Below are positions 8,071 through 16,394 of a stretch of 64,000 nucleotides of DNA, one piece after another (position 1 is the first letter of the stretch; the number at the start of each line of letters is the position of its first letter). The stretch is taken from positions 56,361-120,360 of the forward strand of contig UCLB01000003.1 of assembly GCA_900473205.1 (NCBI GenBank), written 5' to 3'. The notes beneath the pieces are model-generated. The model searched no databases. It worked only from the letters and a program-made list of their open reading frames with translations, and was not told where the DNA came from. A program made the translations under genes and the position numbers. The stretch comes from Hyphomicrobiales bacterium (GTDB taxonomy: Bacteria; Pseudomonadota; Alphaproteobacteria; Rhizobiales; Rhizobiaceae).

Positions 8071-8967
8071 TCACCCACCCCTCGGCAGCCGCACATGATC
8101 GATAAACGCCCGCAGCTTCGGGGCAAGATTGCGGCGGCTGGGGTAGTAGAGGTAGAAGCCTGCGAAGCTGGGGCAGTAGTCTTCCAGCATGGACAGCAGT
8201 TCGCCGCGCTCGATAAAAGGGCGGAACGATTCTTCCATGCCGAAGGTGATGCCGGCACCGGCGCAGGCCAGCTTGATCATCAGTTGCATGTCATTGGTGG
8301 TGAATTCCGGCTGGACGGCGACGGCGAATTCGCGGTGGTTTTCTGCAAATTCCCAGCGGTAGGGTGCCACGCCGGGGCTGGGACGCCAGCCAATGCAGCT
8401 GTGGTCGATCAACTCCGCCGGATGTGATGGCAGGCCGTTCTGGTCCCTGTAGGCCGGTGAGCAGACGGGAAGCTGCCGCTGCTCGACCGACACGGGAACG
8501 GCGATCATGTCCTGCGCAATCAATTCGCCCAGCCGCACGCCCGCATCATATTGCTCGGCCACGATATCGAATTCCTCATCGGTCACGACAATATCCAGCT
8601 GAACCTCGGGATAGGCAGCCGCAAAACTGGCCAGCAGCGGGCCGGAGAGGAAGCGTTCGGCGATGGATGACACGGCCAGCCGCAACTGCCCGCGCACAGC
8701 GCCACCGAGCGAGGAGGTGGCAAGGGCTGCCTGCTCCAGATTGGCGATGGAGGGCGACACATCGGCATAGAGCCGCTGGCCTGCTTCGGTCAGGCTGACG
8801 CTACGCGTCGTGCGCTGCACCAGCGCAATCCCCATCATCTCCTCCAGCTTGCGAATGGTCTGGCTGACGGCGGAACGGGTTACGCCCAGACGGTCGGCAG
8901 TGGCGCGGAAATTCCGCTCCTCCGCCACCATGCAGAAAATCGAGAGCGCGTTGAGATCGATATTCAT
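8071..8967 (-). CDS. LysR-family transcriptional regulator
   Basis: A 298-residue LysR regulator. The N-terminal winged HTH (residues 4-62) contains LSIFCMVAEERNFRATADRLGVTRSAVSQTIRKLEE, followed by the substrate-binding domain from about residue 90 (RGQLRLAVSSIAERFLSGPLL). The effector is unknown. It is divergent from an SDR-CMD-Atu4866 operon across 123 bases, the standard arrangement for a LysR gene and its target. It ends immediately after the VOC gene stop (convergent, no gap). Confidence 0.9.
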   Translation of the reverse strand: MNIDLNALSIFCMVAEERNFRATADRLGVTRSAVSQTIRKLEEMMGIALVQRTTRSVSLTEAGQRLYADVSPSIANLEQAALATSSLGGAVRGQLRLAVSSIAERFLSGPLLASFAAAYPEVQLDIVVTDEEFDIVAEQYDAGVRLGELIAQDMIAVPVSVEQRQLPVCSPAYRDQNGLPSHPAELIDHSCIGWRPSPGVAPYRWEFAENHREFAVAVQPEFTTNDMQLMIKLACAGAGITFGMEESFRPFIERGELLSMLEDYCPSFAGFYLYYPSRRNLAPKLRAFIDHVRLPRGG

Positions 8968-9090
8968 TGGTTATATTTTCTATCCACTGAAGTAAGAATT
9001 GAGGCAGTTATCACGACAATGCCATCGAACTATCTTGCTTGCAACAGCACCGCTCCAACAGGGGCGGGCTGGGAAACAAGGAGATACATC

Positions 9091-9822
9091 ATGGCATTGA
9101 ACAAAGTTGTTCTCATAACAGGTGCATCAAGCGGTATTGGTGAAGGCATCGCCCGCGAACTCGCCACCGCTGGCGCAAAACTGGTTCTCGGCGCTCGCCG
9201 CCTGGACCGTCTGGAAGCGTTGGCGCAAGAGCTTCGCCAGTCCGGTACGGAGGTCGTTGCCCAGCAGCTCGATGTGACGGACCGGGAAAGCGTCGCGGCT
9301 TTTGCCGAGGCTGGCCGCAAGGCCTTCGGGCCAATCGACGTCATCGTCAACAATGCGGGCATCATGCCGCTGTCGCTCATGTCGTCGCTCAAGGTCGATG
9401 AGTGGGACCGCATGATCGACGTCAACATCAAGGGCGTGCTGTACGGCGTTGCCGCCGTTTTGCCCGAGATGACCAGCCGCAAGTCCGGCCAGATCATCAA
9501 CATCGCCTCCATCGGCGCACTCGCCGTTTCACCGACGGCGGCGGTCTATTGCGCGACGAAATTCGCGGTGCGCGCCATTTCGGATGGTCTGCGGCAGGAA
9601 AACACGGACATCCGCGTGACCTGCATCCACCCCGGCGTGGTGGAAAGTGAACTGGCAGGCACCATCACCGATCCCGTCGCTGCGGAGCTGATGAAGGGTT
9701 ATCGCTCCATCGCGCTGAAACCCGAAGCCATTGGCCGCGCCGTGCGCTTCGCCATCGAGCAACCTGATGATGTCGATGTCAATGAGATTGTCGTTCGCCC
9801 AACTGCAAACCATGGAGGCTAA
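9091..9822 (+). CDS. SDR-family oxidoreductase
   Basis: A 243-residue classical SDR. TGASSGIG is at residues 10-17, NNAG at 87-90, Ser140, and YCATK with Tyr153 and Lys157. The C-terminal segment (DVDVNEIVVRPTANHGG) matches the clavaldehyde dehydrogenase/YdfG-like NADP SDR group. ATG 9091 is chosen because AAGGAG lies 7 bases upstream. It is the first gene of an operon under the divergent LysR regulator, with the next gene beginning 1 base after the stop codon. Substrate unknown. Confidence 0.9.
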   Translation: MALNKVVLITGASSGIGEGIARELATAGAKLVLGARRLDRLEALAQELRQSGTEVVAQQLDVTDRESVAAFAEAGRKAFGPIDVIVNNAGIMPLSLMSSLKVDEWDRMIDVNIKGVLYGVAAVLPEMTSRKSGQIINIASIGALAVSPTAAVYCATKFAVRAISDGLRQENTDIRVTCIHPGVVESELAGTITDPVAAELMKGYRSIALKPEAIGRAVRFAIEQPDDVDVNEIVVRPTANHGG

Positions 9823-9823
9823 A

Positions 9824-10297
9824 ATGAAAATCATCTTTCCATTCGCCCTTGCCGTCGTAACATTGGTGGCCGCCACTGCGGCCTTTGCCAACCCCGAGCA
9901 GCTGGAAGACCGGCTGCAACGCGGGGATCAGGTCATCCGCACGCTCAACAACGGCGAGCCGCAGCAGACTCTCGAACGCATGCGGCAGGAATTTCCATTC
10001 CTTGCTGAAGCGACCGAAGGTTATGCGCTGGGCGAAGTCTGGTCCCGTCCGGGGCTGGACAACCGCACTCGCCAGCTCGCCACCGTCGCCGTCATGGCGG
10101 CATTGGGTGAGCGGGATTTGATGAAGGTCCATGCCGGATACGCGCTGAATGTCGGCGCGACCGATGATGAGCTGAAAGAGATAATCTACCTCGTCACGGT
10201 CCCGGCAGGCTTCCCGAAGGCAATTGCGGCCTCGCAGACGCTTTCCGAGCTTTTCGAAGAACGCCGCAATGCGGCAACCAGAGGAGCAGGCGAATGA
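9824..10297 (+). CDS. Exported carboxymuconolactone decarboxylase-family protein
   Basis: A 157-residue protein. Residues 1-22 form a signal peptide (hydrophobic stretch ending in AAFA before NPEQ). Residues about 45-145 match the CMD/AhpD-like fold, with NRTRQLATVAVMAALG and HAGYALNVGATDDELKEII. No CxxC is present, so AhpD-type peroxidase chemistry is unlikely; it is closer to gamma-carboxymuconolactone decarboxylase-like proteins. Export is uncommon for this family. Translation appears coupled: GGAGG lies in the end of the SDR gene. An alternative start at ATG 9812 would only lengthen the n-region. It overlaps the next gene by 4 bases. Confidence 0.85.
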   Translation: MKIIFPFALAVVTLVAATAAFANPEQLEDRLQRGDQVIRTLNNGEPQQTLERMRQEFPFLAEATEGYALGEVWSRPGLDNRTRQLATVAVMAALGERDLMKVHAGYALNVGATDDELKEIIYLVTVPAGFPKAIAASQTLSELFEERRNAATRGAGE

Positions 10298-10647
10298 CCA
10301 TCCTCTCCACATCCATCGCTGTCGCCCTGGCGGCAGCATCCATCGAAGCCGACCCGCAGCGGTCGGCTCCAGCCCTGAAAACCAGCGCGGCGGACCAAAC
10401 CGCCCAAGCGCAAAGCCACCCCTATATCGGCATGTGGGTAACGGGCGATGGCCGCATCCGGCAGGAGCTTTTGACAAACGGGCGCTATGACGAAGCGCGC
10501 GGAAACCGCAAGAGTGCCTATCAGGGCCGTTACGAGGTGAAGGGCAACCGCATCGAGTATTGGGACGATACGGGCTTTACCGCGGACGGCGAGTTCCGTG
10601 ACGACGTGTTGTACCACGGCGGGATGGTGTTTTACCGGGAGAGATGA
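10294..10647 (+). CDS. Atu4866-family small protein
   Basis: A 117-residue protein. The C-terminal 75 residues (PYIGMWVTGDGRIRQELL, then NRIEYWDDTGFTADGEF) match the Atu4866 domain, a small beta-rich structure known from Agrobacterium with no assigned activity. The N-terminal 20 residues are Ala-rich and mildly hydrophobic, possibly a weak signal peptide. It starts within the stop region of the CMD gene (ATGA overlap), so it belongs to the LysR-linked operon with the SDR and CMD genes. It converges with and overlaps the end of the RES toxin gene by 16 bases. Confidence 0.8.
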   Translation: MTILSTSIAVALAAASIEADPQRSAPALKTSAADQTAQAQSHPYIGMWVTGDGRIRQELLTNGRYDEARGNRKSAYQGRYEVKGNRIEYWDDTGFTADGEFRDDVLYHGGMVFYRER

Positions 10648-11414
10648 GTTCCCACCTTCAACAACCCCGCAATACGCGGGTCTCCGGCAAAATCCTCCAC
10701 CGCAAAACCAATGCGCCGCATGGGAAAATCGCACAGCGCCTGAATGCCGGTCTTCGCCAGCCGGATGCGCCAGCTTACCCGCTCCACCGGCTGTTTCTTC
10801 CTGAAGGCAAGCGGCGTCAGAAGCGCGATATTCAGCCCAGCCTGCGGATCGCGAACGGACTGGTAGAGAATGGCTTCGACGTCCGCAGCGCGTGCCGTGT
10901 CTGCCATCGCCTGGCACGGTTCGTAATCCGTCGGGTGTGTCCACAGCGCCTTGTCATCTGACAGATGCGGCGTGGTCAGATCGATGGCCGCAGGCGTGGC
11001 GATTTCGGCGGAAAAAGCGGTGTATTCGGCGGCATTGGCGGGCAGCGGTGTGGCGGGGGATTCGGCGTAGAACAGCAGGCGGTAGAATGCCATTTCGGCC
11101 AGCGCCGTTTCCACCGTGGCTGCCGCATAATAAACGCCCTTGGTCCAGCCCGCCCGGCGGAAGCGGGAGCCATAGGGATAGGCGGCATCGTAGCGAAAGG
11201 GCGTCGCCAGGAGGTAATCAAGTCCTGCGCATTCCGGCGGAAAGCGGCGCTTGCTGCCTTCCAGAATATCTTCCAGCAGGGATTGCTCATCCACCGTATC
11301 GACAAGCTTCATGGTGGAGACGTGGTGTTGCGCCTCCACCAGCCGCCACCAGTGGCCCGAGGTTGCGCGCTTTTCAGATTGGAGCGCGTCTGGCGTCCAA
11401 ATAGGCAAGGACAT
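10632..11414 (-). CDS. RES-domain toxin (predicted NAD+ phosphorylase)
   Basis: A 260-residue protein with the RES domain over about residues 60-210. RFRRAGWTKGVYYAAATVETALAEMAFYR contains the conserved Arg, Tyr and Glu positions of the family (split as RFRRAGWTKGVYY and TALAEMAF). RES toxins deplete NAD+ by phosphorolysis or hydrolysis. It overlaps the upstream Xre-type antitoxin gene by 41 bases, which is the usual arrangement of a type II RES/Xre module in which both proteins form a complex and autorepress. The protein is longer at both ends than minimal RES toxins (about 150-230). Confidence 0.87.
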   Translation of the reverse strand: MSLPIWTPDALQSEKRATSGHWWRLVEAQHHVSTMKLVDTVDEQSLLEDILEGSKRRFPPECAGLDYLLATPFRYDAAYPYGSRFRRAGWTKGVYYAAATVETALAEMAFYRLLFYAESPATPLPANAAEYTAFSAEIATPAAIDLTTPHLSDDKALWTHPTDYEPCQAMADTARAADVEAILYQSVRDPQAGLNIALLTPLAFRKKQPVERVSWRIRLAKTGIQALCDFPMRRIGFAVEDFAGDPRIAGLLKVGTHLSR

Positions 11415-11763
11415 CGAGCAATCCGGTTATGGTTGTGAGTTTTTCGGCCGGCACGGCGCCCAGCGCATCATTGTGGTTTCTAAGCCACGCGCGGGCTACC
11501 GCCTCATCCCCGCCAACGATGGCATCGAGCGAACGGAAAACGCGGATCAGCAAGACGGCCAGCTCGAAGGACTTGGCGCCCGGCTCCAGTACGAAATCGA
11601 GCCGCTTCATGCGCGAGACGGTGGGGGCGGAAACGCCGAGCACATCGGCCACGCGGGCCGCATTGATGCCTAGGCGCTCTGCGGCTGATACCACCGCCTT
11701 GGTGACGACCCTGCCCTGCTCCGATGGATCGGCTGCTGGTCTAACCTGGATATTCATGATCAT
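11374..11763 (-). CDS. Xre/MbcA/ParS-type antitoxin (DUF2384)
   Basis: A 129-residue antitoxin. An HTH spans about residues 20-60 (SAAERLGINAARVADVLGVSAPTVSRMKR) and a DUF2384 toxin-binding region follows (LIRVFRSLDAIVGGDEAVARAWL), ending in TGLLDVLAYLDARRA. This is the standard partner of RES toxins. The start could be ATG 11763 or ATG 11757; AAGGAAAGGG lies directly upstream and serves either. The downstream toxin start is inside this gene, so translation is coupled. An inverted repeat immediately upstream (11811-11834) is the ohr terminator, not an operator. Confidence 0.85.
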   Translation of the reverse strand: MIMNIQVRPAADPSEQGRVVTKAVVSAAERLGINAARVADVLGVSAPTVSRMKRLDFVLEPGAKSFELAVLLIRVFRSLDAIVGGDEAVARAWLRNHNDALGAVPAEKLTTITGLLDVLAYLDARRAPI

Positions 11764-11799
11764 ACCCTTTCCTTGGAAAGAATATAGCAAATTTCTTTC

Positions 11800-11834
11800 T
11801 GAAAACAAGAAGGGCTGGCGGTGAAGCCAGCCCT
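11800..11834 (-). terminator. Terminator downstream of ohr
   Basis: Perfect 9-bp stem (AGGGCTGGC / GCCAGCCCT) with a 6-base loop. Read on the minus strand it is followed by a T-rich tail (TCTTGTTTTC), 29 bases after the ohr stop. Confidence 0.8.
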
Positions 11835-11862
11835 TGCTGTGTCGTTAATCACGGGGACGAGA

Positions 11863-12285
11863 TTAGGCGACAGAAACAGGAACCTCAGTGGAGGTGCGCA
11901 GCGCGTGGGAGTAAGGGCAAACGATATGCGCCTTCTTGACCAGATCCTCTGCTGTGGCCTTGTCGAGGCCGGGAATGTTGACCTTCAGCGATACGTCGAT
12001 GCCGAAACCGCCACCGTCTTCACGCGGGCCAACGCCAACGCTTGCCGTCACGGTCGTGTCTTCAGGGATCTTTACCTTCTCCTTGCCAGCGACGTTCTTC
12101 AACGCGCCGAGGAAGCAGGCGGAATAGCCAGCGGCAAAGAGCTGCTCAGGGTTGGTGCCAGTTGCACCATCGCCGCCAAGCTCCTTGGGAACGGTCAGCG
12201 TTACGTCGAGAACGCCGTCTGCGGACTTGGCGTTGCCTGCACGGCCGCCTGTTGCGGTTGCCTGGGTGGTGTAGAGAATAGCCAT
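11863..12285 (-). CDS. ohr: Organic hydroperoxide resistance protein Ohr
   Basis: A 140-residue OsmC/Ohr-family peroxidase that reduces organic and fatty-acid hydroperoxides using a lipoylated or dithiol donor. Both catalytic cysteines are present: Cys57 in GYSACFLGAL and Cys123 in HIVCPYSHALR. Length equals the family norm from ATG 12285, which has AAGGAAGTG upstream. It is divergent from ohrR, with palindromic operator sequence between, which is the classical arrangement in Agrobacterium and Xanthomonas: reduced OhrR represses both genes and peroxide releases it. Confidence 0.96.
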   Translation of the reverse strand: MAILYTTQATATGGRAGNAKSADGVLDVTLTVPKELGGDGATGTNPEQLFAAGYSACFLGALKNVAGKEKVKIPEDTTVTASVGVGPREDGGGFGIDVSLKVNIPGLDKATAEDLVKKAHIVCPYSHALRTSTEVPVSVA

Positions 12286-12326
12286 GTCATTCACTTCCTT
12301 CGGTTGATGTTGAATATCATATAGCT

Positions 12327-12341
12327 CACAATTAAATTGTG
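12327..12341. promoter_or_regulatory. Probable OhrR operator
   Basis: Perfect 7-bp inverted repeat CACAATT-A-AATTGTG, similar to known OhrR boxes (ACAATT/AATTGT cores). A second AT-rich dyad (GAAATT-TTTC-AATTTC) lies at about 12365-12380, also between ohr and ohrR. Confidence 0.7.
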
Positions 12342-12480
12342 CGCAATACAATTTTGCACATTGAGAAATTTTTCAATTTCTGCAATAGATATTGAGGAGA
12401 TTGCGTTGCCTTGTGCATGGGGCAGGAACCGAGTGACGGGATAAATTGTTCCCTCTCCAGCCGCATTTGGAGCTCACATT

Positions 12481-12927
12481 ATGGACGACGGGACGATGGA
12501 AGGCCTTTTGAGGCTCGACCTGCAAATATGCTTCGCGCTGTATGGCGCCGCGCACGCCTTCAACCGCGCCTATAAACCGCTGCTGGAACCGCTGGGTCTG
12601 ACCTATCCGCAATATCTGGTCATGATGGCGCTGTGGGAAAAGGAAACCGCAACCGTCAAAACACTGGGCGAAATGCTGGGGCTGGACTCAGGCACCCTCT
12701 CCCCGCTTCTTAAGCGGCTGGAACAAGCAGGCCTGATTACCCGCAAGCGCGGCACGGTGGATGAGCGTCAGGTGTTGATTGCGCTGACGCCTGAAGGTGC
12801 GGATCTAAAAAAGAAAGCCGCCAACGTCATGCGCTCGATTGGCGAGGCGACGGGCTGCAGCCTGGAGGAGTTGGGCCAGTTGCGGGATCGGTTGAACGCG
12901 CTGAAGGAGAATTTGGTGAAGGATTAG
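12481..12927 (+). CDS. ohrR: OhrR, peroxide-sensing MarR-family repressor
   Basis: A 148-residue MarR-family repressor. The reactive cysteine is Cys17 in LDLQICFALY and the resolving cysteine is Cys126 in GCSLEE, making it a two-Cys OhrR like that of Xanthomonas rather than the one-Cys Bacillus type. The winged HTH (about 55-100) contains TVKTLGEMLGLDSGTLSPLLKRLE and a DERQVLI wing. Start ATG 12481; a downstream ATG at 12496 would remove five residues and leave Cys12. The divergent ohr gene is the established target. Confidence 0.95.
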   Translation: MDDGTMEGLLRLDLQICFALYGAAHAFNRAYKPLLEPLGLTYPQYLVMMALWEKETATVKTLGEMLGLDSGTLSPLLKRLEQAGLITRKRGTVDERQVLIALTPEGADLKKKAANVMRSIGEATGCSLEELGQLRDRLNALKENLVKD

Positions 12928-12994
12928 GCTTGAGACCTTGGGATGTTCCGATACTGTCCAGCGCACGCCCAATCCAGCCTCATGGAACGCACCA

Positions 12995-13837
12995 ATGTTT
13001 GCTCAATGTATCAGGGTCGTTTTATTCATCGCGATTCCGGGCTTCCTCGCAATCGACAAGGCGCAGGCCGAAGATGGTCCGAGTTGCGGTGGCAGGGCCG
13101 GAATCATAGTCCGCAACGCTTATCCGGACGCTACGAAGACTAGCGAGGAAACATTCCAGTTCGATGGATCGACAATCGCGATCAACGATGGCGAAACCGC
13201 TAACAGCACGCCCCACACGATGAAATGCCGTGTCTGGCCGGCCAATCCTCAGCTCATGCTCGTCGCAGTGCCGCTGATCAAGTCCACAAATGAAGATGGG
13301 ACCGTGGGCAACTTGGATCTTCTGGTAATCGATACAGCCAGTTCAGCGGTAAAATATCGCCTCCTTCTTGCAGACAAAATGAATGACGATGCGATAAGCA
13401 TCAGCGCAGTGGAATTCGACACGGCGCGCTACAGGCTGACACAAAACCAGACGGCCTTCGGCTTGCGCATATCGACTTCAGGCAGCTCAAGACCAAACCC
13501 TTACGATGGCGTGGGCTTATGGCTCTATGTCATCGAAAACGGTTCGCTCCGCCCCGTGCTGGATGGATTGGTCGTCTCACAGAATGGAGGCGAATGGGAC
13601 ACGAATTGCGCCGGTGAGTTTCAGTCGAGTGAGAGCACGCTTACGATGAGTGCGAACAGAACCAACGGTTACGCAGACATAACCGTGGTTGAAACGAGAT
13701 CCACAAAGACCAGCTTCGTTGAAAAAGACAATGAATGCAAAGACACGACCGTCACCGGTAAGCCGCAGACATTGCGTCTGATCTATGACGGAGAGCGATA
13801 TCCGATACCGGAAGATAGACGCGCTTTGAGCGAGTGA
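12995..13837 (+). CDS. Secreted protein of unknown function
   Basis: A 280-residue protein that I do not recognise. Residues 1-25 are a signal peptide (FAQCIRVVLFIAIPGFLAIDKAQA, split as CIRVVLFIAIPGFLAI and a KAQA cleavage site). The mature part has four well-spaced cysteines (PSCGGRA, MKCRVW, TNCAGEF, NECKDT), likely forming two disulfides in the periplasm. Predicted strands alternate throughout (LMLVAVPLIKS, LDLLVIDTASSAV). ATG 12995 is chosen because the signal peptide begins there; the frame is open further upstream. It stands alone between ohrR and a convergent TM2 gene. Confidence 0.6.
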   Translation: MFAQCIRVVLFIAIPGFLAIDKAQAEDGPSCGGRAGIIVRNAYPDATKTSEETFQFDGSTIAINDGETANSTPHTMKCRVWPANPQLMLVAVPLIKSTNEDGTVGNLDLLVIDTASSAVKYRLLLADKMNDDAISISAVEFDTARYRLTQNQTAFGLRISTSGSSRPNPYDGVGLWLYVIENGSLRPVLDGLVVSQNGGEWDTNCAGEFQSSESTLTMSANRTNGYADITVVETRSTKTSFVEKDNECKDTTVTGKPQTLRLIYDGERYPIPEDRRALSE

Positions 13838-13986
13838 AATCAAAAAGTCTTGGGCGAAACGTGATCATCTGCGACGTAGAGACGTGAGGTTCGCTCGTAC
13901 GGCTACCCTGCAACCTGCGCCTTGTGTGCTAAGCGGTTGCAGAAGATGTCAGGCGCTTTCTAAAGCCTGACTATAAATCGCTGGCG

Positions 13987-14349
13987 TCAGCGATCATCCA
14001 TAATCAGAGTGCCATTGGCCTCGCGCACCATCTTCGGTATCAAAAAGATGTCCACGAAATACCAAACGAGTGCGACGTGATAAAGGACCTCAAGAACAAG
14101 ATTCCAGCCAGTGAGGAACGGCAGGAACAGGACGCTCACGCCTAGCGCGAGCTGTATTTTTGCAGATTTCTTGTAACCCAGATAAAAGCGGTGAAATCCC
14201 AGACAACCACCACCGCCCATTAAGAAAAGAAGGTAGGCGACCCATGTGATCTTACGATCAGGAAGCTTTGTCCAGTAAGGCGCTTGATCGGACGAGTTAG
14301 CGGCACTGCCGGAAATTTTAGGCACCTTGACGAATGACACATTCTCCAA
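13987..14349 (-). CDS. TM2-domain membrane protein
   Basis: A 120-residue inner-membrane protein. The TM2 domain (about residues 33-108) has two hydrophobic hairpin helices separated by the conserved turn GFHRFYLGYKKSAKIQ, and ends with WYFVDIFLIPKMV, the standard closing motif. The N-terminal 30 residues are polar. TM2 proteins are widespread small membrane proteins of unknown biochemical role. It is a single gene, with a terminator for the next gene just upstream of its start. Confidence 0.85.
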   Translation of the reverse strand: MENVSFVKVPKISGSAANSSDQAPYWTKLPDRKITWVAYLLFLMGGGGCLGFHRFYLGYKKSAKIQLALGVSVLFLPFLTGWNLVLEVLYHVALVWYFVDIFLIPKMVREANGTLIMDDR

Positions 14350-14421
14350 ATGGATTCACCAGAGAATTATCGCGTCAATAGCGAGAATATCAATCAAAAA
14401 TTGAATTTAGACAATTTCTAA

Positions 14422-14461
14422 AACGAAAAGCCCAGATGGCTCGGTGAGCCGTCTGGGCTTT
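14422..14461. terminator. Bidirectional terminator
   Basis: Long stem (AAAGCCCAGA-x-GGCTC / GAGCC-x-TCTGGGCTTT) with a GGT loop; one internal mismatch. T-runs on both strands. It lies 21 bases beyond the stop of the minus-strand L,D-transpeptidase gene. Confidence 0.88.
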
Positions 14462-14482
14462 GGTTTAGATTATGTGATCAGC

Positions 14483-15220
14483 TTACTGCCAGACCACAAC
14501 CCGCGCCTTGTTCGGCACGCGGTCGTAGAGGTCGATGATGTCCTGGTTCATCAGGCGGACGCAGCCGGACGAGACGGCTTTGCCGATGGAGTTCCATTCC
14601 GGCGAACCGTGCAGACGGTAGAGCGTGTCCTTGCCGTTCTGGAAGATGTAGAGCGCGCGGGCTCCGAGCGGGTTTTTCAGGCCTGGTGGCATGCCGCCGT
14701 TCTTGGAGGAGAACTTGACCAGTTCTGGCTGGCGGGCCACCATTTCGTCTGGTGGCGTCCACTTGGGCCACTTCTGACGCCACTGGATAACGCCCTCACC
14801 CGACCATGCGAAACCTTCGCGGCCGATGCCGACGCCGTAGCGCATGGCGGAGCCGCCGGGCTCGACAACATAGAGGAAGCGCGAGCGCGTATCGACAACG
14901 ATGGTGCCGGCGGGTTCGCCCGTCGGGTCCACGACACGCTGGCGATAGTAGCGGCGGTCGATTTTCTGGTAAGGCACGGCGGGAATGACGTAACCGCCAT
15001 CCTCTACGGTGCCGTACATCACGGCAAGCTCGGCGTCGGAAATGCCACCAGCAAACATCGAGCGGAAATCGCCCGCAAAGTTGCTGGCAATGCTGCCCGG
15101 CTGCACGCTGTTGTAGGGACGAACGCCGGAAGAGGCGCAGCCCGCTAGAAGCGATGCAGAGGAAAGGCCGAGAAGGGAAAGGAAAGTGCGTCTGGAAAGA
15201 TCTGTGTCGGTGCTCATCAT
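14483..15220 (-). CDS. L,D-transpeptidase (YkuD), lipoprotein or Tat leader
   Basis: A 245-residue YkuD/ErfK-family enzyme, which forms 3-3 peptidoglycan crosslinks or attaches outer-membrane proteins to the wall in the periplasm. The catalytic motif HG-x(14)-SSGCVR is complete: His204 and Cys220. The N-terminus has an RRTFLSLLGLSSASLLAGC leader, combining a twin-arginine pair with a lipobox (LLAGC), so it is probably a Tat-exported lipoprotein. Two ATGs (15220, 15217) are equally possible. The adjacent gene at 15410-16306 is a clear paralogue, with near-identical C-terminal 60 residues in pattern. Confidence 0.9.
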   Translation of the reverse strand: MMSTDTDLSRRTFLSLLGLSSASLLAGCASSGVRPYNSVQPGSIASNFAGDFRSMFAGGISDAELAVMYGTVEDGGYVIPAVPYQKIDRRYYRQRVVDPTGEPAGTIVVDTRSRFLYVVEPGGSAMRYGVGIGREGFAWSGEGVIQWRQKWPKWTPPDEMVARQPELVKFSSKNGGMPPGLKNPLGARALYIFQNGKDTLYRLHGSPEWNSIGKAVSSGCVRLMNQDIIDLYDRVPNKARVVVWQ

Positions 15221-15409
15221 AAGGCCGTTTTTCTCACATCGAAGCGACTAGGCGGATGTTAGCGGGGTTGCAGAACCATCCTTCAATCTCGCTGTACGTC
15301 ATTTGTTCCACAGCAGATCACGTAGTGGTATAGTAGTTAATACATAACTAAAGGCCAGTTGCCGATCTGCAACATGGCCCGTTTGTGCAAGCTTTCCTGC
15401 CCTGCGTGA

Positions 15410-16306
15410 TCAGATAACCACAATCGGCGCGCCCTGTGGCACGCGGTCGTACAAATCGATGACATCCTGATTGAGCATGCGCACGCAGCCGGACGATGTT
15501 GCCTTGCCCACCGACTGCCAGTCCGGCGTACCGTGAACGCGGTACAACGTGTCCTTGCCGTCCTTGAAAATGTAAAGCGCCCGGGCACCGAGCGGATTGT
15601 TGAGACCGGGAACCATGCCGCCATTGGCAGCCGATATCGACGCCAATTCCGGCTGTCGCTGCACCATCTCGTCCGGCGGCGTCCAGCGCGGCCATTTGGC
15701 CTTCCACTGTATCTTGCCGCGACCGGCCCAGGCATACCCATCTCGACCGAGGCCCACGCCGTAACGCACGGCCTTGCCGCCCGGCTGAACCAGATAGAGA
15801 AAATGCTGCTTGGTATCGACCACGATCGTGCCCGGCGCTTCTGCCGTCTGGTAGTTCACGTCCTGCCGCAGAAAACGCGGATCGACCCGCGAATAGGGAA
15901 TGGCTGGCAGCGTATGGCCGTCATCGCTCAGCTGATCATACATCACGCGGTGCAGCGGGTTTGACACCGGCAGGCCATAACCCAGCGTCTGATTGTTGCT
16001 GTAAGCGGGCGAAAGGCCAGACCCCGTTGGTCGCGCCGTGGATGGCGGGCCGTAATGCTGCTGGAACTGCGAACGGAAGAGATCCGGCGGACGGCTGTTG
16101 ATCGACCCCGGCGTCGGTGGCAGCGGCTGGCGCGGAATGGAGCCGACATTGTTGTAATTGAAGACGGGCGCCGTTTCCTGCACGAACACATCCGGGTTCA
16201 TGCGGCTCGTATCCGTCACGAACAGGCACCCACTCAACATCGGCATGAGCGAGAGCACCGCGAGGGAGACAAGGCGACGGCAGTGTTTCAGGGATAGAAC
16301 TGTCAT
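15410..16306 (-). CDS. L,D-transpeptidase (YkuD) lipoprotein, paralogue
   Basis: A 298-residue YkuD-family lipoprotein. The signal peptide ends in a lipobox (PMLSGC, Cys27). A Pro/Asn/Gln-rich linker of about 80 residues precedes the catalytic domain. His258 and Cys274 in HG and SSGCVR complete the active site. Compared with the neighbour at 14483-15220 the catalytic domain is colinear and strongly similar, while the linker is extra, consistent with tandem duplication and divergence. 189 bases separate the two genes, so they probably have separate promoters. Confidence 0.9.
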   Translation of the reverse strand: MTVLSLKHCRRLVSLAVLSLMPMLSGCLFVTDTSRMNPDVFVQETAPVFNYNNVGSIPRQPLPPTPGSINSRPPDLFRSQFQQHYGPPSTARPTGSGLSPAYSNNQTLGYGLPVSNPLHRVMYDQLSDDGHTLPAIPYSRVDPRFLRQDVNYQTAEAPGTIVVDTKQHFLYLVQPGGKAVRYGVGLGRDGYAWAGRGKIQWKAKWPRWTPPDEMVQRQPELASISAANGGMVPGLNNPLGARALYIFKDGKDTLYRVHGTPDWQSVGKATSSGCVRMLNQDVIDLYDRVPQGAPIVVI

Positions 16307-16394
16307 TGAACCGCTTCACAGGGAGTCATCTTTGCGATGACAATGCCCTGCCCGGCTGGCGCGAAGCTGGAGGAATGGTCAGTTCGAAGCGACG

